Below, piece after piece: positions 27,122 through 35,705 of a stretch of DNA of 35,705 nt. Each line of letters opens with the position of its first letter. The stretch's first letter is position 1. The DNA lies in NCBI GenBank assembly GCA_002793015.1, contig PFPK01000009.1, positions 1-35,705 of the forward strand. The letters are read 5' to 3'. A program made the position numbers and the translations under genes. The notes under the pieces are model-generated. The model made no database searches. It was not told the DNA's origin and saw only the letters and a program-made list of their open reading frames with translations. The stretch comes from Candidatus Magasanikbacteria bacterium CG_4_10_14_0_2_um_filter_37_12. GTDB taxonomy: Bacteria; Patescibacteriota; Patescibacteriia; Magasanikbacterales; UBA922.

Positions 27122-30061
27122 TTATATTTTAAAAATATTAAAACTTATTTTTTTACCATCAATTTCCTTTTCTTCTCCCTCTCCATCTTTCAAATCATCT
27201 GCCAATACTTTCCTCTTCAGATCGTCTGCGTAATCTATAAAAACAGCATTGAGCAATTCATCATTTGTATGATACTGCAAGACAATTCTGTCGTCAATAG
27301 TTAGCCCTTGCTCCTTCCTCATCCCATTTACCATCCGCACGATCTCACGAACAAGGCCCTCTTTTTTTAGTTCGTCGGTAATATTAGTGTTAAGTGCAAC
27401 TTTCAAATCTCCATCTTCTTTCAAAACAAAACTATCTCCTACTTCTTTATCTTCAACATCTACATTCTTAATATTTAATTCTTCACTGACAATATTCAAC
27501 AAATCCTTTGAAAATTGAAAATTAAAAATTAAAAATTCACCAAGTGGTTGTCGTACTGGGATCCCAGCTTCTTTTCGCAGTGAATGTCCCATCTCTGTGA
27601 CTTTCCTCACCTTTTCCATGTCTTTCAAAATATTAGTCTCGATCTTAATCTCAATTGTTGGCCAATCTTCTAAATGTACTGATTCTTTCCTATCTGTAGT
27701 TTGTAGTCCGTCAACAGTAATCTGATATATTCTTTCCGAGATAAACGGTGTAAAAGGCGCCATCACTTTACTAAGAGTTAATAAAACGTAATGCAAAGTT
27801 GCCAATGCATTTTGTTTGTCCTCTTCATCACCACCTTTAAACCTGACACGCGATAAACGCACATACCACTGCGACAAATCCAAAATAAAATCCATGATCG
27901 GCCTAGTCGCTTCATTAATTACATAAGCCTCAAGCCCCTCAGTTACATCTCGGATCAAGACCTGAAGTCGAGCCACAATCCATTTATCGAGAACATGATC
28001 ACTTTCTACTTTTTCCTTATTCCTTGTTCCTTGTTCCTCAAACATCTGAAAAAACTCCACCACATTCCACAGTGTATTCGTCACCTTATTGTACACCTCT
28101 CGCAAACCCTGTTCTGAAAAATTCAAACTCTCCCCCATCATGACCGGAGAAGATAGGAAATAGTATCGTAGAGCGTCGGCACCGTATTTATCAACCATCT
28201 CTATCGGGTCTGGATAATTCTTGAGACGCTTACTCATCTTTTTGCCATCTTCTGCCAAGACCATACCATTCACACTGACATTTTCAAAAGCTGGCTTACT
28301 CTGATCTACTGGAATGGAAGGATTGTCTCCATCAGTAAGGGCAGTAGCCAAGACATGAAGTGTATAAAACCACCCTCTCGTCTGATCTTGACTCTCTGCA
28401 ATGAAGTCGGCTGGAAATCCCGCTTCAAATTCTTCCTTATTTTCAAAAGGATAATGCATTTGACCATAAGGCACAGACCCAGAATCAAACCAAGTGTCTA
28501 AGACATCACCAATACGAGTATATAGTTTACCATCTTTCTCAATCTTGAGTTGGTCAATCTTGTGCTTGTGAATGTCTACTACTTTCTCCCCAGTTAATTC
28601 TTCCAATTCTCTTACTGACCCAACACAAAGGACGTCTCCATCTTCGCTCTTCCAAATCGGCAAAGGCGTGCCCCAAAAACGATTACGCGAAATAGACCAA
28701 TCTCTTACACTTTCGAGCCACTTCCCAAATCTTCCATCCTTAATATGTTCTGGCACCCAATGAATTTTTTGATTATTATCAATTAACTGTTGCTGCAATT
28801 TTGTCACCTCCACAAACCAACTATTGGTGGCGTAATTTAACAATGGTGTATCACAACGCCAACAATACGGATAACTATGCTCATATTTTTTCTTAAAAAA
28901 TAATTTTCCCTCTTTGACCAACCACTTGATAATCTCAACGTCTGTCGCCGTCTGGTCGCCGTCTGGTTTGACATTCATGCCCACAAAATCTGTTACATCA
29001 TTTGTAAATGTACCGTCCATATTGACATGTTGGATAAAAGGAACATTTTCTTTTCGAAATACTTCATAATCATCTGTTCCAAATGCTGGCGCTAAATGAA
29101 CCAAACCTGTACCCTCATCTGTAGTTACAAAGTCTCCGGCCACGATACGAAATCCTTTTTCAGCGCCTTCTACATTGACAAAATATGGAAACAATGGTTC
29201 ATAATGAAGGCCAACAAGTTCCTTTCCTCTTATCTGACTAATAACTTCGAATTCTTTACCACCAAACAAGTCTGGTGACATTAGCAAATTCTTGGCCACT
29301 ATATAATGGACGTTTTCAAACCGCACGACTGAGTATTCAATATCCTGCCCCACTGCAATCAAAATATTTCCTGGCAAAGTCCATGGCGTGGTTGTCCAAA
29401 CTAATAAATAGACCTCTCCCTTTACTCCTGGTAGTTTGTCTGTGATAAAAAATTTGGTCACCGCAGAAAGATCTTTGACATCTCTATATCCCTGAGAAAC
29501 TTCAAAATTCGAAAGTGGCGTTACACAGTGCGGACAGATATGCATTGGTTTTTTCCCTTCATAAATCAGTCCCTTTTTATATAATTCAGAAAAAACCCAC
29601 CAGACACTCTCCATAAATGACAAATCCATGGTCTTGTATGGTTTGTCCATATCCACCCAACGACCCAATCGAGGGATTATTTTTTTCCATTCACTCTCAT
29701 ACATCAACACCTTATCTCGACAAGCCTCATTAAATTTATCTACACCATACTCTTCAATTTCTTTTTTCCCAGGCAATCCCAATTCTTTTTCAACCAGGTT
29801 CTCAATTGGCAGACCATGGCAATCCCAACCCCAACGACGTTCCACACGACGTCCTTTCATGGTGAAATAGCGAGGAACGACATCCTTCTTTGTCCCAGCC
29901 ATGATATGTCCATAGTGAGGCAATCCTGTAGCAAAAGGAGGGCCATCATAAAAAACATACGGATTATCTTCCGGACGAGATTCCACAGATTTTTTGAATA
30001 TCTCGTTTTTATCCCAAAATGAGAGCATTTCTTTTTCGTGTTCACTGGCTTTGTATGGCAT
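27122..30061 (-). CDS. ileS: Isoleucyl-tRNA synthetase, IleS2 (eukaryote-like) type
   Basis: GPPFATGLPHYGHIMAGTKKDVVPRY...RRWGWDCHGLPIE...DGKKMSKRLKNYPDP. Confidence 0.97.
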   Translation of the reverse strand: MPYKASEHEKEMLSFWDKNEIFKKSVESRPEDNPYVFYDGPPFATGLPHYGHIMAGTKKDVVPRYFTMKGRRVERRWGWDCHGLPIENLVEKELGLPGKKEIEEYGVDKFNEACRDKVLMYESEWKKIIPRLGRWVDMDKPYKTMDLSFMESVWWVFSELYKKGLIYEGKKPMHICPHCVTPLSNFEVSQGYRDVKDLSAVTKFFITDKLPGVKGEVYLLVWTTTPWTLPGNILIAVGQDIEYSVVRFENVHYIVAKNLLMSPDLFGGKEFEVISQIRGKELVGLHYEPLFPYFVNVEGAEKGFRIVAGDFVTTDEGTGLVHLAPAFGTDDYEVFRKENVPFIQHVNMDGTFTNDVTDFVGMNVKPDGDQTATDVEIIKWLVKEGKLFFKKKYEHSYPYCWRCDTPLLNYATNSWFVEVTKLQQQLIDNNQKIHWVPEHIKDGRFGKWLESVRDWSISRNRFWGTPLPIWKSEDGDVLCVGSVRELEELTGEKVVDIHKHKIDQLKIEKDGKLYTRIGDVLDTWFDSGSVPYGQMHYPFENKEEFEAGFPADFIAESQDQTRGWFYTLHVLATALTDGDNPSIPVDQSKPAFENVSVNGMVLAEDGKKMSKRLKNYPDPIEMVDKYGADALRYYFLSSPVMMGESLNFSEQGLREVYNKVTNTLWNVVEFFQMFEEQGTRNKEKVESDHVLDKWIVARLQVLIRDVTEGLEAYVINEATRPIMDFILDLSQWYVRLSRVRFKGGDEEDKQNALATLHYVLLTLSKVMAPFTPFISERIYQITVDGLQTTDRKESVHLEDWPTIEIKIETNILKDMEKVRKVTEMGHSLRKEAGIPVRQPLGEFLIFNFQFSKDLLNIVSEELNIKNVDVEDKEVGDSFVLKEDGDLKVALNTNITDELKKEGLVREIVRMVNGMRKEQGLTIDDRIVLQYHTNDELLNAVFIDYADDLKRKVLADDLKDGEGEEKEIDGKKISFNIFKI
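27510..27537. repeat. 7-bp tandem repeat inside ileS
   Basis: gaaaatt gaaaatt aaaaatt aaaaatt. Confidence 0.9.
28014..28041. repeat. 7-bp tandem repeat inside ileS
   Basis: tccttat tccttgt tccttgt tcctcaa. Confidence 0.88.
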
Positions 30062-30108
30062 ATTTATAAGTTGAAAATATCGAGTTTATAAAGTTAAAAG
30101 TCTCTCAG

Positions 30109-31116
30109 CTATAAACTAATTTTATCAGTCCAACTGGCTTGTGTATTAGCCCCCTCGCCTTCAATTGTCACAAATCCAAGACTTGCCATTTTTTTCATCA
30201 TAGCTACGGCATCTTCAACATTCTGCTCTGTCAGCTCTTCCAATCCTTCACCCATCAAAGCAAAAGCTAAATCTTCTGCCAAAAAATTTTCGCCTTCAGA
30301 CAATTTGTGTATAGACTGCACATATCCAAGCATTGATTCGTCAACCTTATCAGAGTCTGCCTCTTCCACCTCTACTCCGACAGGGAGAACATCTGGAGCT
30401 TGAACTTGTCCGGGGTCTACAGCCGTTGGTAATTCTGTCACAGGAGCAATTCCAAATTTCATCAAATCAGCGTTCAAATCATCTAACCAAACAACTGGGA
30501 TTTCTCTCCCAACTGCAGAACCAAATTTAAAAAAAACACCTCTTAATGCAGCAATCTTTTGTCTTGAATTTGAAGAATCAACCAAACCAAGTTCTGTAAT
30601 AAGTTCAGAAACATAAAGCACACTATTTTTATGTTTATCTTTAATAGCTGGCAACATTGCCACAAGACCTACGTCAAATTTAGGTTTTGTTTCTGTTGTT
30701 GACACCCGTGACCCCACACTTCTTTGTGGGCCTTGTGTGCCTCTACCACTTCTTCTACTTCGCACTATTCGTCTGCTTGAACCTTCATCTAACTCAACCA
30801 CAGAATCATCAGGGCTCTCTGCCAAAATCTGATCGGGCACACGTAAAAATTTAATTCTCCTGTTGTTTTCATTGCCCGCTATCTCAATTACCCCAACAGT
30901 TTCAAGAGCATTCAATATTTTTTCTCTATCGGAGTCGCTAACTACCTTAAGTGCATTAACACTGTCAACTCTTACTCTTTTACCAAAAATTTCTCTATGC
31001 AAAGTAAGCACAGTGGCAATATGTTCTTCCGATAATCCCCCCATTAATCTACTCCTCCTTTGTTCCTCAGGCTCAAATGACACTGGTTCCCCCTTGCTTC
31101 TATATTTATTAACCAT
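30109..31116 (-). CDS. Hypothetical protein upstream of ileS
   Basis: Start at MVNKYRSKGEPVSF preferred over 31197; no recognised family. Confidence 0.65.
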   Translation of the reverse strand: MVNKYRSKGEPVSFEPEEQRRSRLMGGLSEEHIATVLTLHREIFGKRVRVDSVNALKVVSDSDREKILNALETVGVIEIAGNENNRRIKFLRVPDQILAESPDDSVVELDEGSSRRIVRSRRSGRGTQGPQRSVGSRVSTTETKPKFDVGLVAMLPAIKDKHKNSVLYVSELITELGLVDSSNSRQKIAALRGVFFKFGSAVGREIPVVWLDDLNADLMKFGIAPVTELPTAVDPGQVQAPDVLPVGVEVEEADSDKVDESMLGYVQSIHKLSEGENFLAEDLAFALMGEGLEELTEQNVEDAVAMMKKMASLGFVTIEGEGANTQASWTDKISL

Positions 31117-31189
31117 ATATTTTATATTTATATTAAGATCATAATAACACAAATATTTATTTTGCAAAAGACAATCACAATACCACCAC

Positions 31190-31218
31190 TTGAGCACTCC
31201 TCTCTATCGTGCTAAAAT
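31190..31218 (+). promoter_or_regulatory. Promoter of the rpiB-rpe-trxB cluster
   Basis: TTGAGC (31190-31195)-N17-TAAAAT (31213-31218), extended -10 TGC. Confidence 0.65.
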
Positions 31219-31259
31219 ACCTCCAATAATCAACACTCTACTAATCTAACTAAATAGAT

Positions 31260-31718
31260 ATGTACCAAGGACCACTCTATATTGCTTCAGACCACGCTGG
31301 ATACCACCTAAAAAAACGTCTTGTCAGATATATTGAAAATGAACTAGAGAGAGATATCGAAGATATGGGACCGATAACCCATAATCCCGAAGACGACTTC
31401 CCAGACTACGTCATCCCAGCAGCCAAAAAAGCAGTAGTAAAAGCTGGGCGAGCCATTATGATCTGTGGCAGTGGTATTGGAGCCTGTATTACAGCCAATA
31501 AAGTAAACGGGATGTACGCCGCTCTTGGATACAATATTGACGTTGCTGAATCATCCATCAAGCACAACAATGCCAACGGGCTATGTCTAGCTGGACGCTC
31601 ACTGTCAGAAGACCATGCCATGGCGATAGTCAAAAGATGGCTAGAAACTGATAAAGATGAATTTCTTGGTGGAAAATATGAACGAAGAAATGAAAAAATT
31701 AAAGAGTTAGAAAAATAA
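31260..31718 (+). CDS. rpiB: Ribose-5-phosphate isomerase B (RpiB/LacAB family)
   Basis: IASDHAGYHLKKRL, MICGSGIGACITANKVNGMYAAL, HNNANGLCLAGRSL. Confidence 0.9.
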   Translation: MYQGPLYIASDHAGYHLKKRLVRYIENELERDIEDMGPITHNPEDDFPDYVIPAAKKAVVKAGRAIMICGSGIGACITANKVNGMYAALGYNIDVAESSIKHNNANGLCLAGRSLSEDHAMAIVKRWLETDKDEFLGGKYERRNEKIKELEK

Positions 31719-31722
31719 AAAT

Positions 31723-32400
31723 ATGCAAATCATCCCCTCTATCCTCGTCCCGGACGAACAGACATTTCTTGACTGGTCTTCATCTGTAGAAGACTGTTTG
31801 AATATGATTCAGCTGGATATTGCGGATGGAAAATTTGTCAATAATGTTACATGGGCTGACCCAGAAATTATTCATGATAAATTACAAATTGATTGTGAAC
31901 TTCATCTGATGGTGGAGGATCCCTTAGCAGAGGCCAGACTCTGGGAAGAAATACCTCAAATAAAAAGAGTCTTAGTGCATTACGAATCTGACCCAAAAAA
32001 TATTGCCGATATTCTGGCTCAGATCCATTCATATGGTTGGGAAGTTGGCCTTGTTCTCAACCCAGAAACACATCTTGAAGTAATAGATAAACTAACAGAA
32101 GAAATAGACAGTCTTATGCTCATGGGTGTCATACCTGGCAAACAAGGACAAAACTTCATACCAGAGACCATTGATAGATTGAAAGCCTGTCGTCAAAAAT
32201 ATCCAAGAATGTTTATTGAACTAGACGGAGCTGTCAGTGAAGATACTCTTCTCCAAATTATCTCCACAGGCATTGACGCCATCTGCCCAGGTAGTGCCAT
32301 CTTTGGCAACCACCGTACGCCAAAAGAAAATATAGAAAGGATGAGAAAGATTATCAACAAGTTGACCATTGATAAGATTCCAGATACAATTTCCAAATAA
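31723..32400 (+). CDS. rpe: Ribulose-phosphate 3-epimerase-like protein
   Basis: IPSIL, MIQLDIADGKFVNN, CELHLMVEDP, MGVIPGKQGQNFI, ELDGAVSEDTL. Confidence 0.8.
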   Translation: MQIIPSILVPDEQTFLDWSSSVEDCLNMIQLDIADGKFVNNVTWADPEIIHDKLQIDCELHLMVEDPLAEARLWEEIPQIKRVLVHYESDPKNIADILAQIHSYGWEVGLVLNPETHLEVIDKLTEEIDSLMLMGVIPGKQGQNFIPETIDRLKACRQKYPRMFIELDGAVSEDTLLQIISTGIDAICPGSAIFGNHRTPKENIERMRKIINKLTIDKIPDTISK

Positions 32401-32413
32401 TAAAATATACTCT

Positions 32414-33388
32414 ATGAGCAAACAACCAGAACTCCTTGACCTCGTCATCATTGGTGCAGCTGCCGCTGGCAGTACAGCAGCAATTTATGCAGCTCGCAGA
32501 AATCTCAACTTTGTAGTAGTGAGCAAAGATATTGGTGGCGAAGTAGCTCTGTCTGGAGAGGTAGAAAACTGGCCAGGTATTATTCATACCACTGGCTTTG
32601 AATTGGCCCAAGACTTCCACAAACATGCCAAGTCATATGATGTCCAAATTGATGAAGGATTTGGGGTAGCCGAAATAAAACAGGAAAAAAATTATCATAT
32701 TGTGTTAGCCGAAAACTCCATTGGAAAGAAAAAAGAATATCAAACAAAGTCTGTCATCATTGCCAGCGGTATTCATCCTCGCAAACTTAGTATCCAAGGA
32801 GAAAATGAATTAAAAGGAAAGGGAGTTACATACTGTACAGTCTGTGATGGACCACTTTTCAAAGGTAAAACCACTGCCACTATTGGCGCAGGGAATTCCG
32901 CAGTAGAGTCGACACTCATGATGGCGGGCATTGCCTCAAAAGTATACTTGGTCACAAAATATCCTGACACAAAAGAAACCAAAGGCGGATTACCAAAAGC
33001 AGAAGATATCTTGGTCAAAAAATTAAAATCTTTGGACAACGTTGAAATTATCTACAATGCTAATATCACTGAAATTGTCGGAGATAATTTTGTTTCTGGA
33101 TTCAAATATGAAGACAATGACAGCAAAGAAATAAAAGAGTTGCCAATAGATGGTGTCATGGTTCATATTGGCATGATTCCGAATTCTAACTTTGTGGAAT
33201 GTGCTGAAAAAAATAATGCCAAAGAAATAAAAATAGATTTCATCTGTCAGACTTCTTGCCCCGGTATATTTGCCGCTGGAGACGTAACCAACATTCCTTA
33301 CAAACAAATATCTATTGCTACTGGACAAGGTGCCACAGCCGCTCTGTCTGTCATCAATTATCTCAACCGCTGGGAGCCTGAATCATAG
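32414..33388 (+). CDS. trxB: Thioredoxin reductase-like FAD-dependent oxidoreductase
   Basis: LVIIGAAAAGSTAAIYAARR, GVTYCTVCDGPLFKGK (CxxC), CPGIFAAGDVTNIPYKQISIATGQGATAAL. Start corrected from 32369. Confidence 0.9.
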   Translation: MSKQPELLDLVIIGAAAAGSTAAIYAARRNLNFVVVSKDIGGEVALSGEVENWPGIIHTTGFELAQDFHKHAKSYDVQIDEGFGVAEIKQEKNYHIVLAENSIGKKKEYQTKSVIIASGIHPRKLSIQGENELKGKGVTYCTVCDGPLFKGKTTATIGAGNSAVESTLMMAGIASKVYLVTKYPDTKETKGGLPKAEDILVKKLKSLDNVEIIYNANITEIVGDNFVSGFKYEDNDSKEIKELPIDGVMVHIGMIPNSNFVECAEKNNAKEIKIDFICQTSCPGIFAAGDVTNIPYKQISIATGQGATAALSVINYLNRWEPES

Positions 33389-33403
33389 ACCAACAATGTG
33401 TGT

Positions 33404-33438
33404 AAAAAAAATAGCCAAAATTACCAGGCTACTTTTTG
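33404..33438 (+). terminator. Intrinsic terminator after trxB
   Basis: A-tract TAGCC-N10-GGCTA-C-TTTTT. Confidence 0.65.
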
Positions 33439-33479
33439 AACTGGAAAAAAGAAAGTACCTCTGTTATACTACAATCACT

Positions 33480-33704
33480 ATGGAAATAATTATAAAGATA
33501 ATTGGAGCCATCGGCCTAGTACTCATCACCTGGGGAATATTCATCAAAAAAGAGACCAGACAAGATTATATCTTTGTGCTAGGAGGACTATTCTTGCTAA
33601 CCTACAGCATCCATTTGAAAGACCCTATATTTATCCCCCTTCAAATTGTCTTTGTGTTGGCTAGCTTATACGAAATACACAAAATTAAAAAAATAAAAAA
33701 ATAA
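33480..33704 (+). CDS. Small membrane protein (74 aa)
   Basis: MEIIIKIIGAIGLVLITWGIFIKKETRQDYIFVLGGLFLLTYSIH...; -10-like TATACT at 33465-33470 supports start 33480 rather than 33315. Confidence 0.65.
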   Translation: MEIIIKIIGAIGLVLITWGIFIKKETRQDYIFVLGGLFLLTYSIHLKDPIFIPLQIVFVLASLYEIHKIKKIKK

Positions 33705-33737
33705 ACTCTCTATCTTTTAATATCCACCATTAATCAT

Positions 33738-34061
33738 ATGTTTTTAGAATCATGTCTTCCTATATTCCCAAGCTGTACTGAAGAGTGGTATCTCATTCTC
33801 TCTGGAATTTTAGGTGCCATTCTGCTAATTTATTCACAATTTGTCGAGCCAGAACACCGTCGCGATATTATCCGTTTTTTAGGAGCAGGTGGTCTTTTTG
33901 TCTATTCTGACTACGTTTCCAATACCGTCTTCATGATTGCCAGTGCTGGGATTGGGCTAGCCGCCCTAATTGAGTTTATTGAAATTTTAATCGGCGTACA
34001 CAAACACCTGCCAGAAGATCTCAAAACTAGTATCAAAAGACACAAGGGAATGAAAAAATAA
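33738..34061 (+). CDS. Small membrane protein (107 aa), possible paralogue of the preceding ORF
   Basis: ILSGILGAILLIYSQFVEPEHRRDIIRFLGAGGLFVYSDYVSNTVFMIASAGIGLAALIEFIEI aligns in pattern with the preceding ORF. Confidence 0.65.
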   Translation: MFLESCLPIFPSCTEEWYLILSGILGAILLIYSQFVEPEHRRDIIRFLGAGGLFVYSDYVSNTVFMIASAGIGLAALIEFIEILIGVHKHLPEDLKTSIKRHKGMKK

Positions 34062-34092
34062 ACCTAATAACTATCTCCTAAAACCTAAAATT

Positions 34093-35064
34093 ATGTTCGA
34101 TCTTATTACAATTGGAGATTCGCTAGTAGACATTTTTTTTGTTTTAGACGAAAAAAATTCTGACTGTATAGTAGATCTAAAAAATAAAAAAATCTGTTTC
34201 GGCTATGCCGACAAAATGTCCATTGAACACAGTACTCATTCAGTTGGTGGTAACGCTGCCAACGTCGCTGTTGGCACCCAAAAACTAGGAATAACAACTG
34301 CTATCCTAACAGAAATAGGAGATGATATTAACGGACAAATTATCTTCGATGCTCTTCAAAAAGCCAAAGTAGACACAAACTTAATAAAAGTCCAGGAAAA
34401 CCAAGAGACTAGATACTCTGTTGTACTCAATTACCAAAGTGAACGCACAATACTCTCTTACCACGCCAAAAGATCATACACCTTACCAAATTTACCAGAC
34501 ACAGACTGGATCTACTACACCTCTCTTGGAAAATCTTTTGAAAAATTACAAAATAAACTAGTTGATCATCTCAAAAAAAATCAGAAAATAAAACTAGCTA
34601 TGAACCCAGGCTCATATCAGTTCAAAAATGGCCTTAAAAAAATTAAAGAAATTTTGCCGTTAGTTGATTTGTTGTTTTTAAACAAAGAAGAAGCCGAAAA
34701 AATGGTAGGAAAAAGAAAAGATATTATTTCATTATTGAAAGAGATTCTCAGAACTGGAGTAAAGAAAACAGTTCTGACTGACAGTACTACTGGCTCATAT
34801 TCTTCAGACGGCACAAATTTTTATAGCATGAGCTCTTATCCAATCAAATCTCTCGCAAAGACAGGTGCTGGCGATGCTTATACCAGCGGTTTCTTGTCTG
34901 CAACGATACTAGGAAAAAATATTACAGAGGCAATGCAGTGGGGTACTGCCAATGCTAGTGGTGTCATCCAAAAATTTGGTGCTGAAGAAGGCCTGCTTGG
35001 TATTAGACAAATCCAAAAAATAATCAAAGAATACCCAAAAATTACACCAAAACATATCACATAA
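34093..35064 (+). CDS. PfkB/ribokinase family carbohydrate kinase
   Basis: LITIGDSLVDIF, SVGGNAANVAVGTQKLG, KTGAGDAYTSGFLSA (PfkB signature). Confidence 0.92.
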   Translation: MFDLITIGDSLVDIFFVLDEKNSDCIVDLKNKKICFGYADKMSIEHSTHSVGGNAANVAVGTQKLGITTAILTEIGDDINGQIIFDALQKAKVDTNLIKVQENQETRYSVVLNYQSERTILSYHAKRSYTLPNLPDTDWIYYTSLGKSFEKLQNKLVDHLKKNQKIKLAMNPGSYQFKNGLKKIKEILPLVDLLFLNKEEAEKMVGKRKDIISLLKEILRTGVKKTVLTDSTTGSYSSDGTNFYSMSSYPIKSLAKTGAGDAYTSGFLSATILGKNITEAMQWGTANASGVIQKFGAEEGLLGIRQIQKIIKEYPKITPKHIT

Positions 35065-35068
35065 TATC

Positions 35069-35104
35069 AAAAAAAATGGCTTAAATAAGCCATTTTTTTT
35101 TATT
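35069..35104 (+). terminator. Intrinsic terminator after the PfkB kinase
   Basis: AAAAAATGGCTT-AAAT-AAGCCATTTTTTTT. Confidence 0.9.
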
Positions 35105-35110
35105 TTACAA

Positions 35111-35139
35111 TTGACACACAAACAGACATACAGTATACT
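35111..35139 (+). promoter_or_regulatory. Near-consensus sigma70 promoter
   Basis: TTGACA (35111-35116)-N17-TATACT (35134-35139). Confidence 0.8.
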
Positions 35140-35167
35140 AATTTTCGTTATTCATTACTCGGGCATC

Positions 35168-35705
35168 ATGAATAAAAATAACAGATACACATTACCTCTT
35201 CCACTTGTTGGCAAACTATACCAACAAGTCATCAAAGCTGTAAAATTAGAAAAGATCGAGGTAGAAAAAGAAAAAGATATCATTCTCTACATTGGCAAAA
35301 TCTACAACCACATGATCGACGCCATCAAATCTCACGCTCGAACAGAAAGAAAAAGATACAAAATCGCCCTGCTGTATGATTCAAAACAAAAACTCGACCA
35401 ATACACAATGGCCGCTCTAGATCGTGTAGACTTTGTATTGGCTTGTGACACAGACTCTCCAGACGAGCTCCAAAAAACTCTCATGCCCTATACTCATAGA
35501 CTGTATGTTGTGACCTGCCGAACAGAAGGCCATATCCCTCTGTTATCAAAAATTATTCCCGATATACCGTATGTCCTCTCTCCTACAGCAGAATCACTAA
35601 TATGGTCGTCGGAAAAATTAGAGATGCGTCGCCGTCTATACAATTATAATAAAAAACTAACGCCTGCTTTCGCTATTATTAATAACCAAAAAAAAGAATC
35701 AATTA
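35168..35705 (+). CDS. Hypothetical protein, possibly the N-terminus of an ATP-grasp enzyme; truncated by the window
   Basis: Manual translation open to window end: MNKNNRYTLPLPLVGKLYQQVIKAVKLEKIEVEKEKDIILYIGKIYNHMIDAIKSHARTERKRYKIALLYDSKQKLDQYTMAALDRVDFVLACDTDSPDELQ...; absent from the ORF track. ATP-grasp assignment is weak. Confidence 0.65.
   Translation, partial: MNKNNRYTLPLPLVGKLYQQVIKAVKLEKIEVEKEKDIILYIGKIYNHMIDAIKSHARTERKRYKIALLYDSKQKLDQYTMAALDRVDFVLACDTDSPDELQKTLMPYTHRLYVVTCRTEGHIPLLSKIIPDIPYVLSPTAESLIWSSEKLEMRRRLYNYNKKLTPAFAIINNQKKESI

Overview
The window is a gene-dense, AT-rich bacterial segment with the gene content and protein style of a Candidate Phyla Radiation (Patescibacteria-like) genome. 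That lineage assignment is inferred from a short EF-Ts, a T4SS-pilin-like protein, a DUF4015 glycosidase, an IleS2-type IleRS and many small unknown proteins. It uses the standard genetic code: an intact prfB is present and TGA is used as a stop. Housekeeping content includes tsaC/sua5, prfB, rpsB-tsf, uvrA, tRNA-Ile, rluD, gmk, gyrA, ruvA, pepA, ileS, rpiB, rpe and trxB. There is no CRISPR array, rRNA, transposon or prophage. Main points of interest: (1) a cluster of strong hairpins just downstream of a near-consensus promoter, forming a ~175-nt structured leader (possible riboswitch or attenuator) before a gene that fuses two ATP-grasp ligases; (2) an exported Cys-rich T4SS-pilin-like protein ending in a catalytically complete Hint (hedgehog/intein) domain, next to a DsbA-like protein with CPYS in place of CPYC; (3) a tRNA-Ile with a UAU anticodon in the same window as a eukaryote-type (IleS2) IleRS; (4) 7-bp tandem repeats inside the essential genes ruvA and ileS, and an 8-bp repeat array upstream of an MFS gene; (5) a 53-aa histone-H1-like Lys/Ala/Pro protein absent from the ORF track; (6) several precise TTGnnn-N17-TAnnnT promoters that correct starts and predict a leaderless uvrA mRNA. 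All homology calls are by eye; no searches were run.
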